Shown piece by piece: positions 14,979 to 15,436 of a stretch of 15,436 bases of DNA; position 1 is the first letter of the stretch; each line of letters starts with the position of its first letter. A program made the position numbers and the translations under genes. The stretch is taken from positions 1-15,436 of the forward strand of contig JBJKQL010000106.1 of the NCBI GenBank assembly GCA_046705265.1, written 5' to 3'. The notes beneath the pieces were generated by a model that searched no databases, was not told the DNA's origin, and was given only the letters and a program-made list of their open reading frames with translations. Source of the stretch: JAJYTL01 sp046705265 (GTDB lineage Bacteria; Pseudomonadota; Alphaproteobacteria; Ferrovibrionales; Ferrovibrionaceae).

Positions 14979-15436
14979 CTAAGATCGCCCGCGTATCGCT
15001 CTAGCATCTGCGAGCTGCCGGAACAGGATGATGGCGTGGCAAAGGGCATACACGCGCGGATCGGCAAAGCGCAGTCCTGAAGCGCGTTGACGCCCGGCTG
15101 TCACTGGGCTGTTGATGGCCTGGAATATTTCCTCCGTGAGCATGCAGTCCTGGCTGGGGCGCTCGACTTCGAGCAGCCGGCGATTGGCCGCAAAGCCGAT
15201 CTCACGCGGCTTCGGCAGATTGTGCAGGCGCTTGCCGGTGCCGAAGTCGTAGGTGTTGTTGATGTTCGTCTCGGTCCGCAAGGTGCGGTTCTCCTCGTAG
15301 TACTGCTTGATCCGCGCGTTTTTGTAATAGACGTTGAGGGAAGGGGTAACGTCGTGGGTGACGATGCGGGTGCGGAAGCGTCCCGGCGTGCGGCGAGTGA
15401 TCGTGCGATTGAAGATCAACCCAACCTGCTGCGGGC
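14979..15436 (-). CDS. Widespread uncharacterised protein family, partial, C-terminus possibly out of frame
   Basis: The frame enters from the right window edge (no true start visible; it is open to 15434) and ends at TAG 14979-14981, giving about 151 residues. It carries RRTPGRFRTRIVTHDVTPSL, YKNARIKQYYEENRTLRTET, NINNTYDFGTGKRLHNLPKP and REIGFAANRRLLEVERPSQD, then ASGLRFADPRVYALCHAII. I recognise this as the conserved core of a long uncharacterised bacterial protein family; from memory the members continue with an FxNRDLREHLAPLLG-like winged-helix segment. Here the frame instead ends shortly after LFRQL, while another frame just downstream reads AGDLSEREPQDLGANP, resembling the lost continuation. 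The gene is cut by the window and may also be broken at its 3' end. Function unknown. Confidence 0.65.
   Translation of the reverse strand, partial: PQQVGLIFNRTITRRTPGRFRTRIVTHDVTPSLNVYYKNARIKQYYEENRTLRTETNINNTYDFGTGKRLHNLPKPREIGFAANRRLLEVERPSQDCMLTEEIFQAINSPVTAGRQRASGLRFADPRVYALCHAIILFRQLADARAIRGRS

Noticed and set aside
1..15436. CRISPR array, insertion sequence or toxin-antitoxin pair
   Set aside because: No regularly spaced direct repeats, transposase motifs or recognisable toxin/antitoxin pair were seen in any frame.

Overview
The window looks like chromosomal DNA of a high-GC alphaproteobacterium. This is inferred from strong G/C bias at third codon positions, tightly packed genes with GGAGG-type ribosome sites, and the gene set (EttA, Sua5-type threonylcarbamoyl-AMP synthase, a 600-residue DmdC-type acyl-CoA dehydrogenase, DUF2147 and DUF1345 proteins). 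The genus cannot be told from what is visible. No rRNA, tRNA, CRISPR array or insertion sequence was seen.

Layout. The tail of an unknown gene (3-113, +) is followed by a strong GC hairpin. A four-gene + strand run then follows: ettA (290-1972), an SDR oxidoreductase (2005-2772), a crotonase-family enzyme (2845-3645) and an SMP-30-type lactonase (3659-4576). It converges on a - strand run read from 7883 down: a Sua5/YrdC protein, a PhzF-like protein and an FAD-linked D-2-hydroxyacid dehydrogenase (stop at 4600). Divergent from Sua5 is a large acyl-CoA dehydrogenase (7983-9785, +). Next on the - strand come a broken AraC/GyrI-type regulator (9787-10622), a secreted DUF2147 protein (10703-11209), an enolase-superfamily enzyme of the mandelate racemase type (11314-12453) and a DUF1345 membrane protein (12544-13218).

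The last 2.2 kb (about 13.2-15.4 kb) is different. Codon use is less G/C-biased, the genes are mostly unrecognised, and each reading frame shows a sign of breakage: a frameshifted unknown gene (13485-14062, +), two small - strand frames in the same register separated by one TGA, and at the window edge a piece of a widespread uncharacterised protein family whose C-terminus looks shifted out of frame. It reads as a decaying accessory segment. Errors near a contig end are a serious alternative.

Working together. The intact genes are mostly acyl-CoA and hydroxy/sugar-acid metabolism (SDR, crotonase, acyl-CoA dehydrogenase, lactonase, D-2-hydroxyacid dehydrogenase, MR-type dehydratase or racemase), next to two translation factors (EttA, Sua5). 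No single pathway can be assembled with confidence, and I found no clear new defence or mobile system. The items most worth a second look are the broken 13.4-15.4 kb segment, the AraC/GyrI pseudogene, and the crotonase with a non-standard catalytic acid arrangement.
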